Below are positions 30,917-42,839 of a stretch of DNA of 64,000 bases, in pieces. The notes under the pieces were generated by a model. That model made no database searches, was not told where the DNA came from, and was given only the letters and a program-made list of their open reading frames with translations. Source of the stretch: Drosophila miranda (lineage: Eukaryota > Arthropoda > Insecta > Diptera > Drosophilidae); assembly GCF_003369915.1 (NCBI RefSeq), contig NC_046673.1, positions 7,114,001-7,178,000 of the forward strand. Direction: 5' to 3'. Each line of letters opens with the position of its first letter. Position 1 is the first letter of the stretch. The translations under genes and the position numbers were made by a program.

Positions 30917-32139
30917 ATGTCGGAGAATAGCTTCAACTCAAAGTATTTGGACGATGACGATGAGGACGATGCGATTGCTGCCTCTGAGGGTGTGTACCAA
31001 TGAATCCTCTAAACTAAATATAATCCACGCGTTTGTCTCGCGCTTTAGGCAAAGTTTCGAGCCAGGTGGCCAAGCGCATCTGGCAGCCAACCATCGATGA
31101 TACTACCCCTGGGGTCTGGGAGCCGCCCGAGAAGCCCCTGCCCCACGTGGAGGAGGATGCTCCGATGAGTGCCGAGGCCCTGGCGGAGGCTCTAGCGGTG
31201 AGCGAGACCGCCTCGGACTTTATACACGAAGTGGAGCGCTCTCTCTACGGCGACAACAGCAAGGAGAACGGCTCCGCCCAGTACTTCAAGGCGGCCGAGA
31301 ATTATTCGCTGTTTGGCGCCAACTACATGGGCTTGGAGGAGGACAAGAACAAAAAACCGCCGCCGGGCTTCGACCAAAGCTCCAGTCAGATTGCGGCTGG
31401 ATCGGCCGGAGTATCCGGCCAAAGCTACTCGGGGGTAAGTGGTGCTCTAGGCTTTCAATGAATTAGGAATCGATGATTCGTTGGCTAGAATATGCCCAAT
31501 ATGCCCTCCTTCTTAGCTGTTCTGAGGAAAACCCCAACTCTACCCTTATTTCAGGGACCCTCTTCATCCGGAATGGGCGGCATGGCAATGTCCCAGCAGC
31601 CGCAGCACAAGGCCGCGAATCAGCCAGGACCTGCAGCGCTGCTTCCACAGCAGCAGCAGCATCCGCGTCATCCTTCGCCAGCGACAGTGCCCAGGGTCAT
31701 AGCCGAGGCAGCAGCTCTGGCTGGAGCTGGGGCTGGCATCGACATTGGCCTGCACGCCCATGGACATCTGCCCAGTGCCACGGAAATGACCATCGGACAC
31801 ATTTACCAGGAGCTCATGGGCATGAATTTCAATCAGGCCAATATACAGCAGCAGCAGCAGCCACACCACCACCAGCAGCAGCAGCAGCACCACCACCAGC
31901 AGCAGCACCACCACCAGCAGCAGCAGCAGGCGGCTCTGAAGCAGCAGCAGCAGGCGGCTCTCCTCTCCTACGGCCAAAAGGCCGTAACAGCAACTGGCAT
32001 AGTCTCTGACCCACGCGACGTATGTTCTCAAAGCGGTGTTTCTTGCGTATCGTGCCCGTTTGCGTCGCCAGGTCCACTTCTGGGACAACTAGAGTACGGC
32101 CAGGACATTACACTCCACACCCACAGATTAGATGACTAG
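30917..32139 (+). CDS. Q7: intact Q copy (347 residues)
   Basis: Exons are 30917-30989, 31049-31434 and 31555-32139, all open. It shares with Q10 the intron 2 end CTACCCTTATTTCAG, a Pro in the Gln tract (QQPHHH) and GIVSDP for GIVPDP, which marks the two as a recent duplicate pair. It has the shortest QAALKQQ array seen here. Confidence 0.72.
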
Positions 32140-32735
32140 TTTTAAAATATTTTGTTTGTTTGTTTTGTCGAGTTTGTTGTCGTCTCCTCTGGGCTGATGA
32201 CCGACAGCATAGCAAGGCGTACTCTTAAACAGTCTTCAAAGTTATTTAGTTCTACGACACGGCAGCTGGCCGTCGGCTGGACCCACAATGCGGCGCTGCT
32301 CCGCAACAACGAGATCCTCATGTGGGGCCGCAAGTGCTACGGACAGCTGGGCACGTCCTCCTCGAAGAGGAAGGCGTTGGACTGGTCTTTTGACCAGTTT
32401 GACCGTTTTCCAGTGACTGTCTGTCATCAGGGAATGAAGGTCATTTTAATCATTGCAAAAACCCAGCAGCCGGGAGGCGCTCTGCAGCAACAAGAAGATA
32501 TTGAACTCATGCCTCGCCCTCCTGTGGAATCGGACTCCAGTACGCGCGGAGCCGCGACATTCTGGGCACAGGCACAGGGATCCATCTGCTGAGGCGGACC
32601 GCAATGTGTGTGTCGTAGAACTAAATAATTTTGAAGACTGTTTAAGAGTACGCCTTGCTATGCTGTCGGTCATCAGCCCAGAGGAGACGACAACAAACTC
32701 GACAAAACAAACAAACAAAATATTTTAAAACTAGT
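32140..32735. repeat. palindrome centre between Q7 and Q8, left arm deleted
   Basis: Left J is truncated at 32260 (ACGACAC). The 90-bp RCC1 spacer (32261-32350, sense orientation) follows directly, then the inverted R start and J (32351-32735). The corresponding centre at 41990-42839 keeps the full left J, so this copy has lost about 240 bp. The deletion creates a 146-codon ORF (32152-32592) that I regard as accidental. Confidence 0.75.
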
Positions 32736-33535
32736 TCAAATACTCGATCGCTCCATGTCATCTAATCTGTGGGTGTGGAGTGTAATGTCCTGGCCGTACT
32801 CTAGTTGTCCCAGAAGTGGACCTGGCGACGCAAACGGGCACGATACGCAAGAAACACCGCTTTGAGAACATACGTCGCGTGGGTCAGGGACTATGCCAGT
32901 TGCTGTTACGGCCTTTTGGCCGTAGGAGAGGAGAGCCGCCTGCTGCTTCAGAGCCGCCTGCTGCTGCTGCTTCAGAGCCGCCTGCTGCTGCTGCTGGTGG
33001 TGGTGCTGCTGCTGCTGCTGCTGGTGGTGGTGCTGCTGCTGCTGGTGGTGGTGGTGTTGCTGCTGCTGCTGCTGTATATTGGCCTGATTGAAATTCATGC
33101 CCATGAGCTCCTGGTAAATGTGTCCGATGGTCATTTCCGTGGCACTGAGCAGATATCCATGGGCGTGCAGGCCAATGTCGATGCCAGCCCCAGCTCCAGC
33201 CAGAGCTGCTGCCTCGGCTATGACCCTGGGCACTGTCGCTGGCGAAGGATGACGCGGATGCTGCTGCTGCTGTGGAAGCAGCGCTGCAGGTCCTGGCTGA
33301 TTCGCGGCCTTGTGCTGCGGCTGCTGGGACATTGCCATGCCGCCCATTCCGGATGAAGAGGGTCCCTGAAATACGGATAGAGTTGGGGTTTTCCTCAGAA
33401 CAGCTAAGAAGGAGGGCATATTGGGCATATTCTAGCCAACGAATCATCGATTCCTAATTCATTGAAAGCCTAGAGCACCACTTACCCCCGAGTAGCTTTG
33501 GCCGGATACTCCGGCCGATCCAGCCGCAATCTGAC
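32736..33535 (-). pseudogene. Q8: exon 3 and 3' edge of exon 2, cut by T4
   Basis: Exon 3 (33365-32736) is open and ends with the MERSSI tail. Only 50 nt of exon 2 (33486-33535) remain before the fusion to T4 at AATCTGAC|GTGGACG. There is no exon 1 and no promoter. Confidence 0.8.
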
Positions 33536-33658
33536 GTGGACGCTATCGACTTCCTGGAGTTCGACACCACAGCCTTCGAGGATGAAGAATACCGAAGAAA
33601 AATTGAGTCGGTCCAGAGCGATGAGGATGAATTCCCAGACCTGAAGGTGGAGGAATGA

Positions 33659-34774
33659 CTGCTGTTTAAGCGCACACAATTTGGCCGGCCGGAATTAGAG
33701 GAGTTTTCGTGGAAGCTATGGATCCCGGAAGCCCTGACGAGCACACTGATCCAACAGGCTCACGACAGCGATGTGGCAATGCATGGAGGAATCGCGAGGA
33801 CACTGGGACGGCTGCGACAGTTCTATTATTGGCCCCGGATGACCGTGCAGGTGAAGGCATATGTGGCTGATTGTAACACCTGCAAAGAAACAAAACATTC
33901 AACACAGGTTCACCGTCCACTCATGGGGGCCGAAACCAGAACCGAGAGGCCGATTCAAAAACTGTACCTGGATTTCCTGGGTCCATATCCGAGGACTCGA
34001 AGTGGCAATGTGGTCATACTAATAGTCCTCGATCACATGTCCAGATATGTCTGGCTGAAGGCTTTGCGTAAGGCGACGTCTTCGGCCGTGATCCGATTCT
34101 TGCACGCCGAGGTCTTCGCGCAGTTTGGCGTGCCTGAAATAGTGCATACCGATAATGGAAAGCAATTTGTGTCAGCTGAATTTTCTCAATTCCTGGATAG
34201 GAGAAGCATAACGCACCTGAAGTCGGGGAACTATGCACCGCAGGCGAACGCGGCCGAACGAGTGAACCAGACTGTACTGGCAGCAATAAGGACATACGCT
34301 AGTGAGGATCACACGCGCTGGGACGAGAAGCTGACGGAGATCCAGTGTGTGGCTAGGAGCGCTATACACACGGGTATCGGGACGTCGCCATACTTTGTGT
34401 TGTTTGGGCAGCACATGTTTACTAGCGGCCGAGATTATAAATTGGCACGCAGACTGGGCGCCCTAAATGATGCACAAATGTCACCCTTGGCGAGGAGTGA
34501 CAAGATGGAGATAGTCCGAGATGAGGTCCGAGGAAACTCTCATGAAGCCTACAACAGAGCGAAGAACAGGTATAATCGAAAAGCTCGAGAAATTAGGTAC
34601 TCACCGGGTCAGGAGATATATAAGCGGAATTTCGTGTTGAGCAAATTTAAAAACAACATCAACGCGAAGTTCAGCCCAAAATACGTCAAGTGCCGAGTGA
34701 TCCGGAGTATGGGCAACAGTCTGTACGGACGTTGCAAGGCTCACGTATTGGGGTGTTTCACGCAAAGGATCTGA
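33659..34774 (+). pseudogene. integrase region of T4
   Basis: Unlike the other T group, this copy keeps the complete HHCC domain (AHDSDVAMHGG supplies both His; CNTC supplies the Cys pair) and the D, D-35-E core. An 8-nt loss near 34727 (GTACGGACGTTG for GTACGAGCTGGAGACGTTG) shifts the frame, so the tail ends RCKAHVLGCF. The upstream TGA and missing RT make it a fragment. Confidence 0.75.
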
Positions 34775-34781
34775 AGCAGTA

Positions 34782-34853
34782 GCCCAGGCATCTCAGTCGA
34801 TGGAGCCAGAGACTCTCAATCTCAGGGTGTGGGCGATGGCCTACGTTTGGGGC
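34782..34853 (+). other. tRNA-Lys-like segment behind integrase in T4
   Basis: Its first G is the last base of the integrase stop TAG (in frame-intact copies). The first 47 nt match tRNA-Lys(CTT), as I recall it, at 38 positions without gaps, including CTCAGTCG of the D-arm and GAGACTCT/AATCTCAGGGT of the anticodon arm. The T-arm half is more diverged and the anticodon reads CTC rather than CTT. It is not expected to be a functional tRNA: the B box is degraded (GGGCGATGGCC). Confidence 0.5.
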
Positions 34854-34918
34854 CCCTTAATTGAAAAAGCCCGCCAGCTTGGCACTCCCGTTTCGGCGGA
34901 GTAATCCTGGAAACGGTA

Positions 34919-35239
34919 GTGTGGTGTTATGGGCGGTTTTGGACAGAGCCGATAGGTATCAGGGCTGGAGAAGAAAGAGACAGCGGCATCTATAGTGGAT
35001 CCTGGGAAGCAGTGGCAGAGTTGCGTAGGAGAAAAGGAAACGGGGCGAGGAGGAAGAAAAGGGAGAGTTTCCGGTGGAGAATAGTGGAGGCCGCACGTGC
35101 CCTAAAAGAAAAAAAGGAAACAAAATTGGTGATCGTGGAGACGACGATCCCACCAAGACATCAGCGGCAGGCATCAACATCAGCAGAAGCGGCGGACATC
35201 GGCAGCAGCATCCCGGTACTGGCCAGGCCGGGAAACTGA
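34919..35239 (+). CDS. small basic ORF of T4 in the env position
   Basis: 106 codons (136 in T6 from an upstream ATG), Arg/Lys-rich in the centre (RRRKGNGARRKKRESF), without signal peptide or membrane segment, so not an env. Conserved across T copies with few changes. Function unknown; it could be a nucleic-acid-binding accessory protein or a remnant. Confidence 0.35.
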   Translation: MWCYGRFWTEPIGIRAGEERDSGIYSGSWEAVAELRRRKGNGARRKKRESFRWRIVEAARALKEKKETKLVIVETTIPPRHQRQASTSAEAADIGSSIPVLARPGN

Positions 35240-36065
35240 TGCGAGAACCGTCAGCGGAGCACCGGCACCAAGGGACCGTCAGCGGAGCACCGACTGGAGA
35301 CACGTTTCTGTCCCCACACACCAGCCCCCCCGGGGAAAGAATCCGGACTTCAAAGCAGCAATACACACACACGATTCACACACACCCACCTTCATCCACC
35401 CACATCACACACAACCCACGCATGTATACCCTCATTCATAACACATCACATAACATCACCACATTTCACACATCTACACCCGTCCGACCCACAATTAAAC
35501 AAAATATCACGATCATACAAAAAACACCACGATTAAACGTAAACATCAGCAAGCATCAGGAAGCAACAACCTCTATCAAAGGGGGCTGCCAACTCGGCCG
35601 AAATAGGGTTTATTTTTTTTTGTTAGTATTTTTGTGTTAGTATTTGTTTCCTTTATATAAACCTAGATTATTAATTATTATTAATTAATAATGTACAAGA
35701 TAAATAAGAAAATATAATGGATATAAAAGGAATATTTGAAAAGAGTCATGAGTGAATAGAAAACGGTAGTTGGGTGGGACGAGAGCGAGAAGAAGAGCGG
35801 GACCCTGAATATGAAAAGGGAGCGAATTCAAAAGGTGGCGCTCATGGAAGGGTGGGACCCTGCTAGGGATAACGAAACCAACTATCCCCGCTGACGAAAG
35901 TGCCAACGAGGACAAGTCTGTCCTATAAATTAGATTTGTTTTTTTTGTATGTTTTTTTGTTTTGTTCAATCCGTCCCCTGGCTTATCGGGTCGGAAACAC
36001 CCCTGACTTCCCCGTGAGCTAGCTGGGAACGATAGGCCAGGGTGGCAAAGAGGCGGATCATAACA

Positions 36066-37119
36066 TCTGTTACGCCATTTCCGAGTCGTCTGTTAATTAA
36101 TTTTATAATAAATGTTAAAAATGCTTAAAAATACTAAACGGAATATCGAAATTAAGGTATTTGATGTCGGATCATGAGCAAAATTGTACGAATAATCAAA
36201 CCCAAGCAGTTGGCGCTCTTTCTTCCATCGATAGTTGAAGAAACATCGATGTATCGATAGTAACAATGAAGTTTTTCAACCTTCAGCAGCTTTACTTGAA
36301 CTCCGCGGAATTTTCGTTGCAAATACTATTTGCCATTTTTACAGTGAAAATAAAGTGCTTTGGTTTTCAAAAACTTAATCTTTTCCACAGAAAAAAGAAG
36401 GTAAATATGGTAAATGGTAGATTTTTATATATTTTATTCGAAATGTGCGGCTTGCCAGGCAATTAGTGGATGAATTTGAGGGCGCTTATGGTTTTTGAAG
36501 CCAACAAGTGCAAATGGCGATGGAGAATCATCAAAGTGCAATGAAATATTCGAAATATTTGCGGCACCGGCCTCTACACACTCGTGTTCCATGATAGATG
36601 CCTCAGAGCAGAGAACTATCTCCCTTAAATATTTGGCAGCACAGAAAAAGTCGCCCAAAGTGAGACATCGCTTCTTCTGCGCAAAATGCAATGGATTGGA
36701 TTGATATTTCTTCGATCCGCAGAAGTCTCACTTTAAGACTTCTGTGGGCATGTGAATGCCGGCATTTTTCGTTCACCAATACACAAAAAGATTAACCAGT
36801 GCTGCCAATAGTTCATCCACTGATACACACACGCACACACAGCACTCAAGCCTCCACGACCTCTGACTGGGCAGCACTGTCGTGGTAGGCGTCTGCGTCG
36901 GGCAGTAATTCCGAGAAACTTCAGCGTGTATTAGTAGACCACTCCGCATAAATAAAATAAATTTCCCATAAATCAATTTTTTTTGTGCAACCGATCGCCA
37001 TAAACAAACGAACAGACGACTGGGAGCCGATTACTTCCATTTCGCTCGAAGCAGTGAAGGTTCTCGTTCAGCGGTGTTTCTTTCCAATAAACATTTTCAT
37101 TTCTTTCTCGCACAAAAAG
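36066..37119 (+). other. D9: SERGEF-like 3' scrap plus intergenic module
   Basis: Begins with the last 35 nt of the SERGEF-like coding end left by the T4 LTR junction, then the standard D without the 554-bp block. Hairpin at 36720-36744; 85-codon ORF on the minus strand at 36434-36691. The T LTR replaces the SERGEF-like exons that precede D5, D6, D7 and D10. Confidence 0.6.
36252..36259. promoter_or_regulatory. DRE (TATCGATA) in D9
   Basis: Perfect DRE core, about 190 bp beyond the T4 LTR end. Confidence 0.6.
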
Positions 37120-38381
37120 ATGTCGGAGAATAGCTTCAACTCAAAGTATTTGGACGATGACGATGAGGACGATGCGATTGCTGCCTCTGAGGGTGTGTAC
37201 CAATGAATCCTCTAAACTAAATATAATCCACGCGTTTGTCTCGCGCTTTAGGCAAAGTTTCGAGCCAGGTGGCCAAGCGCATCTGGCAGCCAACCATCGA
37301 TGATACTACCCCTGGGGTCTGGGAGCCGCCCGAGAAGCCCCTGCCCCACGTGGAGGAGGATGCTCCGATGAGTGCCGAGGCCCTGGCGGAGGCTCTAGCG
37401 GTGAGCGAGACCGCCTCGGACTTTATACACGAAGTGGAGCGCTCTCTCTACGGCGACAACAGCAAGGAGAACGGCTCCGCCCAGTACTTCAAGGCGACCG
37501 AGAATTATTCGCTGTTTGGCGCCAACTACATGGGCTTGGAGGAGGACAAGAACAAAAAACCGCCGCCGGGCTTCGACCAAAGCTCCAGTCAGATTGCGGC
37601 TGGATCGGCCGGAGTATCCGGCCAAAGCTACTCGGGGGTAAGTGGTGCTCTAGGCTTTCAATGAATTAGGAATCGATGATTCGTTGGCTAGAATATGCCC
37701 AATATGCCCTCCTTCTTAGCTGTTCTGAGGAAAACCCCAACTCTATCCGTATTTCAGGGACCCTCTTCATCCGGAATGGGCGGCATGGCAATGTCCCAGC
37801 AGCCGCAGCACAAGGCCGCGAATCAGCCAGGACCTGCAGCGCTGCTTCCACAGCAGCAGCAGCATCCGCGTCATCCTTCGCCAGCGACAGTGCCCAGGGT
37901 CATAGCCGAGGCAGCAGCTCTGGCTGGAGCTGGGGCTGGCATCGACATTGGCCTGCACGCCCATGGACATCTGCCCAGTGCCACGGAAATGGCCATCGGA
38001 CACATTTACCAGGAGCTCATGGGCATGAATTTCAATCAGGCCAATATACAGCAGCAGCAGCAGCAACACCACCACCAGCAGCAGCAGCAGCACCACCACC
38101 ACCAGCAGCAGCAGCAGGCGGCTCTGAAGCAGCAGCAGCAGGCGGCTCTGAAGCAGCAGGCGGCTCTGAAGCAGCAGGCGGCTCTCCTCTCCTACGGCCA
38201 AAAGGCCGTAACAGCAACTGGCATAGTCCCTGACCCACGCGACGTATGTTCTCAAAGCGGTGTTTCTTGCGTATCGTGCCCGTTTGCGTCGCCAGGTCCA
38301 CTTCTGGGACAACTAGAGTACGGCCAGGACATTACACTCCACACCCACAGATTAGATGACATGGAGCGATCGAGTATTTGA
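37120..38381 (+). CDS. Q9: intact Q copy (360 residues, extended tail)
   Basis: Exons are 37120-37192, 37252-37637 and 37758-38381. It has the MERSSI tail and the substitution KATENY (Ala to Thr) shared with Q12, its partner in the 10.09-kb tandem duplication. The Gln/His tract is short (one H4 block) but there are three QAALKQQ units. Confidence 0.75.
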
Positions 38382-39175
38382 ACTACTTTTAAAATATTTT
38401 GTTTGTTTGTTTTGTCGAGTTTGTTGTCGTCTCCTCTGGGCTGATGACCGACAGCATAGCAAGGCGTACTCTTAAACAGTCTTCAAAGTTATTTAGTTCT
38501 ACGACACACACATTGCGGTCCGCCTCAGCAGATGGATCCCTGTGCCTGTGCCCAGAATGTCGCGGCTCCGCGCGTACTGGAGTCCGATTCCACACGAGGG
38601 CGAGGCATGAGTTCAATATCTTCTTGTTGCTGCAGAGCGCCTCCCGGCTGCTGGGTTTTTGCAATGATTAAAATGACCTTCATTCCCTGATGACAGACAG
38701 TCACTGGAAAACGGTCAAACTGGTCAAAAGACCAGTCCAACGCCTTCCTCTTCGAGGAGGACGTGCGGCAGCTGGCCGTCGGCTGGACCCACAATGCGGC
38801 GCTGCTCCGCAACAACGAGATCCTCATGTGGGGCCGCAAGTGCTACGGACAGCTGGGCACGGGCTCGATCAGCGAGCAGCAGGCGGTGCCCCAGCCACTG
38901 AGCCTCCGACTGCCCGACGGCCAGACGCCTGCTCGCGTGCACATGGGGGCAGAGCACGGCCTGCTGCGGACTACAGCCGGCGAGATCTACACCTGGGGCT
39001 GGAACGAGCACGGAAACTGTGGCAACAACAGTACAGAGAATGTGTAAGAATCTCCCTTCTGCCAGTGGATTGGCTTTAAATTCAATTTTCGATCAATTTC
39101 CAGATGCAGCGCGTGAAGTTGGCCGGAGCTGGCTCGGGCTTCTGTTACGCCATTTCCGAGTCGTCTGTTAATTAA
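38382..39175 (+). pseudogene. J linker plus SERGEF-like C-terminal fragment
   Basis: J is 38382-38700, the RCC1 exon about 38701-39041 and the last exon 39104-39175, with native stop. Open and consensus-like (GWTHNAALL, GQLGTG). J starts with CTACTTTTAAAA instead of CTAGTTTTAAAA. Confidence 0.65.
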
Positions 39176-40748
39176 TTTTATAATAAATGTTAAAAATGCT
39201 TAAAAATACTAAACGGAATATCGAAATTAAGGTATTTGATGTCGGATCATGAGCAAAATTGTACGAATAATCAAACCCAAGCAGTTGGCGCTCTTTCTTC
39301 CATCGATAGTTGAAGAAACATCGATGTATCGATAGTAACAATGAAGTTTTTCAACCTTCAGCAGCTTTACTTGAACTCCGCGGAGTTTTCGTTGCAAATA
39401 CTATTTGCCATTTTTACAGTGAAAATAAAGTGCTTTGTTTTTCAAAAACTTAATCTTTTCCACAGAAAAAAGAAGGTAAATATGGTAAATGGTAGATTTT
39501 TATATATTTTATTCGAAATGTGCGGCTTGCCAGGCAATTAGTGGATGAATTTGAGGGCGCTTATGGTTTTTGAAGCCAACAAGTGCAAATGGCGATGGAG
39601 AATCATCAAAGTGCAATGAAATATTCGAAATATTTGCGGCACCGGCCTCTACACACTCGTGTTCCATGATAGATGCCTCAGAGCAGAGAACTATCTCCCT
39701 TAAATAATTGGCAGCACAGAAAAAGTCGCCCAAAGTGAGACATCGCTTCTTCTGCGCAAAATGCAATGGATTTGTGTGGACGTTGACATGCAATGACTGC
39801 ATCTTTCAAGAGGCGATGCAGTTACTGCACCGTCAAGTGGCCCGTGTGACACCAGCAGAAGGCTGTTACGCGCGGATCCCAGGCAAAACGCAGCCCTCCT
39901 CCCGCCCAACCGACCGAGGGGCGCTGCCGCATGACGCGCGGTGCGTAGCCGAACCAAACGCGAACATGCAAGAAAGATAGCTATTAGACTAACATTCGAG
40001 GAAAATTAGTACCATACTTACTAAGAAACTAAGCATGCAATCAAAGTACAAATACCACTACAGTTACTAATTAATAGAAAGGTGTGTAAGGATTAATAAT
40101 TTAATAAGAGGAAGAGAATTAGTGGTGGATATAATATGGTAGAGGGAATTATAATCCGAGCATAAGACCCTAAACGGTTCATGCAAGGAATAATTCGATC
40201 TACAAAGTGGAAGGAACAACGGTATAAAATTTCTAGTCAGTCTAATAGGAATCGTGAAGTTTATGCGGCTCAACAGATCAGGGCTGTCTATGTCACCCCT
40301 GATCAAGTTGTGCATAAATATGGATTGGATTGATATTTCTTCGATCCGCAGAAGTCTCACTTTAAGACTTCTGTGGGCATGTGTATGCCGGCATTTTTCG
40401 TTCACCAATACACAAAAAGATTAACCAGTGCTGCCAATAGTTCATCCACTGATACACACACGCACACACAGCACTCAAGCCTCCACGACCTCTGACTGGG
40501 CAGCACTGTCGTGGTAGGCGTCTGTGTCGGGCAGTAATTCCGAGAAACTTCAGCGTGTATTAGTAGACCACTCCGCATAAATAAAATAAATTTCCCATAA
40601 ATCAATTTTTTTTGTGCAACCGATCGCCATAAACAAACGAACAGACGACTGGGAGCCGATTACTTCCATTTCGCTCGAAGCAGTGAACGTTCTCGTTCAG
40701 CGGTGTTTCTTTCCAATAAACATTTTCATTTCTTTCTCGCACAAAAAG
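39176..40748 (+). other. D10: intergenic module with 554-bp block
   Basis: Same length as D6 and D7 (1573 bp); the block is 39773-40326. Hairpin at 40349-40373. One visible private change (AGTACCATACTT for AGTACTAAACTT). Confidence 0.55.
39327..39334. promoter_or_regulatory. DRE (TATCGATA) in D10
   Basis: Perfect DRE core. Confidence 0.6.
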
Positions 40749-41989
40749 ATGTCGGAGAATAGCTTCAACTCAAAGTATTTGGACGATGACGATGAGGACG
40801 ATGCGATTGCTGCCTCTGAGGGTGTGTACCAATGAATCCTCTAAACTAAATATAATCCACGCGTTTGTCTCGCGCTTTAGGCAAAGTTTCGAGCCAGGTG
40901 GCCAAGCGCATCTGGCAGCCAACCATCGATGATACTACCCCTGGGGTCTGGGAGCCGCCCGAGAAGCCCCTGCCCCACGTGGAGGAGGATGCTCCGATGA
41001 GTGCCGAGGACCTGGCGGAGGCTCTAGCGGTGAGCGAGACCGCCTCGGACTTTATACACGAAGTGGAGCGCTCTCTCTACGGCGACAACAGCAAGGAGAA
41101 CGGCTCCGCCCAGTACTTCAAGGCGGCCGAGAATTATTCGCTGTTTGGCGCCAACTACATGGGCTTGGAGGAGGACAAGAACAAAAAACCGCCGCCGGGC
41201 TTCGACCAAAGCTCCAGTCAGATTGCGGCTGGATCGGCCGGAGTATCCGGCCAAAGCTACTCGGGGGTAAGTGGTGCTCTAGGCTTTCAATGAATTAGGA
41301 ATCGATGATTCGTTGGCTAGAATATGCCCAATATGCCCTCCTTCTTAGCTGTTCTGAGGAAAACCCCAACTCTACCCTTATTTCAGGGACCCTCTTCATC
41401 CGGAATGGGCGGCATGGCAATGTCCCAGCAGCCGCAGCACAAGGCCGCGAATCAGCCAGGACCTGCAGCGCTGCTTCCACAGCAGCAGCAGCATCCGCGT
41501 CATCCTTCGCCAGCGACAGTGCCCAGGGTCATAGCCGAGGCAGCAGCTCTGGCTGGAGCTGGGGCTGGCATCGACATTGGCCTGCACGCCCATGGACATC
41601 TGCCCAGTGCCACGGAAATGACCATCGGACACATTTACCAGGAGCTCATGGGCATGAATTTCAATCAGGCCAATATACAGCAGCAGCAGCAGCCACACCA
41701 CCACCAGCAGCAGCAGCAGCACCACCACCAGCAGCAGCACCACCACCAGCAGCAGCAGCAGGCGGCTCTGAAGCAGCAGCAGCAGGCGGCTCTGAAGCAG
41801 CAGGCGGCTCTCCTCTCCTACGGCCAAAAGGCCGTAACAGCAACTGGCATAGTCTCTGACCCACGCGACGTATGTTCTCAAAGCGGTGTTTCTTGCGTAT
41901 CGTGCCCGTTTGCGTCGCCAGGTCCACTTCTGGGACAACTAGAGTACGGCCAGGACATTACACTCCACACCCACAGATTAGATGACTAG
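40749..41989 (+). CDS. Q10: intact Q copy (353 residues)
   Basis: Exons are 40749-40821, 40881-41266 and 41387-41989. Private Ala to Asp change (MSAEDLAEAL). Otherwise matches Q7, but with one more QAALKQQ unit. It forms the left arm of the palindrome centred near 42414. Confidence 0.75.
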
Positions 41990-42839
41990 TTTTAAAATAT
42001 TTTGTTTGTTTGTTTTGTCGAGTTTGTTGTCGTCTCCTCTGGGCTGATGACCGACAGCATAGCAAGGCGTACTCTTAAACAGTCTTCAAAGTTATTTAGT
42101 TCTACGACACACACATTGCGGTCCGCCTCAGCAGATGGATCCCTGTGCCTGTGCCCAGAATGTCGCGGCTCCGCGCGTACTGGAGTCCGATTCCACAGGA
42201 GGGCGAGGCATGAGTTCAATATCTTCTTGTTGCTACAGAGCGCCTCCTGGCTGCTGGGTTTTTGCAATGATTAAAATGACCTTCATTCCCTGATGACAGA
42301 CAGTCACTGGAAAACGGTCAAACTGGTCAAAAGACCAGTCCAACGCCTTCCTCTTCGAGGAGGACGTGCGGCAGCTGGCCGTCGGCTGGACCCACAATGC
42401 GGCGCTGCTCCGCAACAACGAGATCCTCATGTGGGGCCGCAAGTGCTACGGACAGCTGGGCACGTCCTCCTCGAAGAGGAAGGCGTTGGACTGGTCTTTT
42501 GACCAGTTTGACCGTTTTCCAGTGACTGTCTGTCATCAGGGAATGAAGGTCATTTTAATCATTGCAAAAACCCAGCAGCCGGGAGGCGCTCTGCAGCAAC
42601 AAGAAGATATTGAACTCATGCCTCGCCCTCCTGTGGAATCGGACTCCAGTACGCGCGGAGCCGCGACATTCTGGGCACAGGCACAGGGATCCATCTGCTG
42701 AGGCGGACCGCAATGTGTGTGTCGTAGAACTAAATAATTTTGAAGACTGTTTAAGAGTACGCCTTGCTATGCTGTCGGTCATCAGCCCAGAGGAGACGAC
42801 AACAAACTCGACAAAACAAACAAACAAAATATTTTAAAA
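41990..42839. repeat. palindrome centre: J-R | 90-bp spacer | R-J inverted
   Basis: Left arm ends at 42369, right arm begins at 42460, and the spacer 42370-42459 is RCC1-exon sequence in sense orientation. Q10 and Q11 stop codons are equidistant from 42414.5. The right junction reads GGGCACG|TCCTCC, with CGTGC/GCACG microhomology between the joined R segments. Confidence 0.85.

Larger units (their letters stand above)
33536..36065 (+). mobile_element. T4: longer 5'-truncated Ty3/gypsy element with 3' LTR
   Basis: Starts within pol upstream of the integrase zinc domain (DFLEFDTTAFEDEEYRRK) and runs through integrase, tRNA-like segment, basic ORF (34919-35239), a CA-rich stretch and the 3' LTR (35621-36065, TGTTA...TAACA). 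The reading frame has an in-frame TGA at 33656-33658 (LKVEE, stop, LLFKRTQ). Its right end joins the SERGEF-like last exon at TAACA|TCTGTTACG, the same LTR/host junction seen in all other T copies. Confidence 0.8.

Noticed and set aside
32152-32592. 146-codon ORF across the palindrome centre (and the 111-codon ORFs at the other centres)
   Set aside because: It arises by joining sense and antisense scraps of the RCC1 exon; it is a by-product of the inversion.
34782-34853. Functional tRNA-Lys gene
   Set aside because: The T-arm and B box are degraded, the anticodon position differs, and the 3' acceptor does not pair well with the 5' end; I call it tRNA-like only.
35239-35621. env gene in element T
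   Set aside because: No signal peptide, membrane segment or furin-like site; only a short basic ORF and CA-rich sequence.
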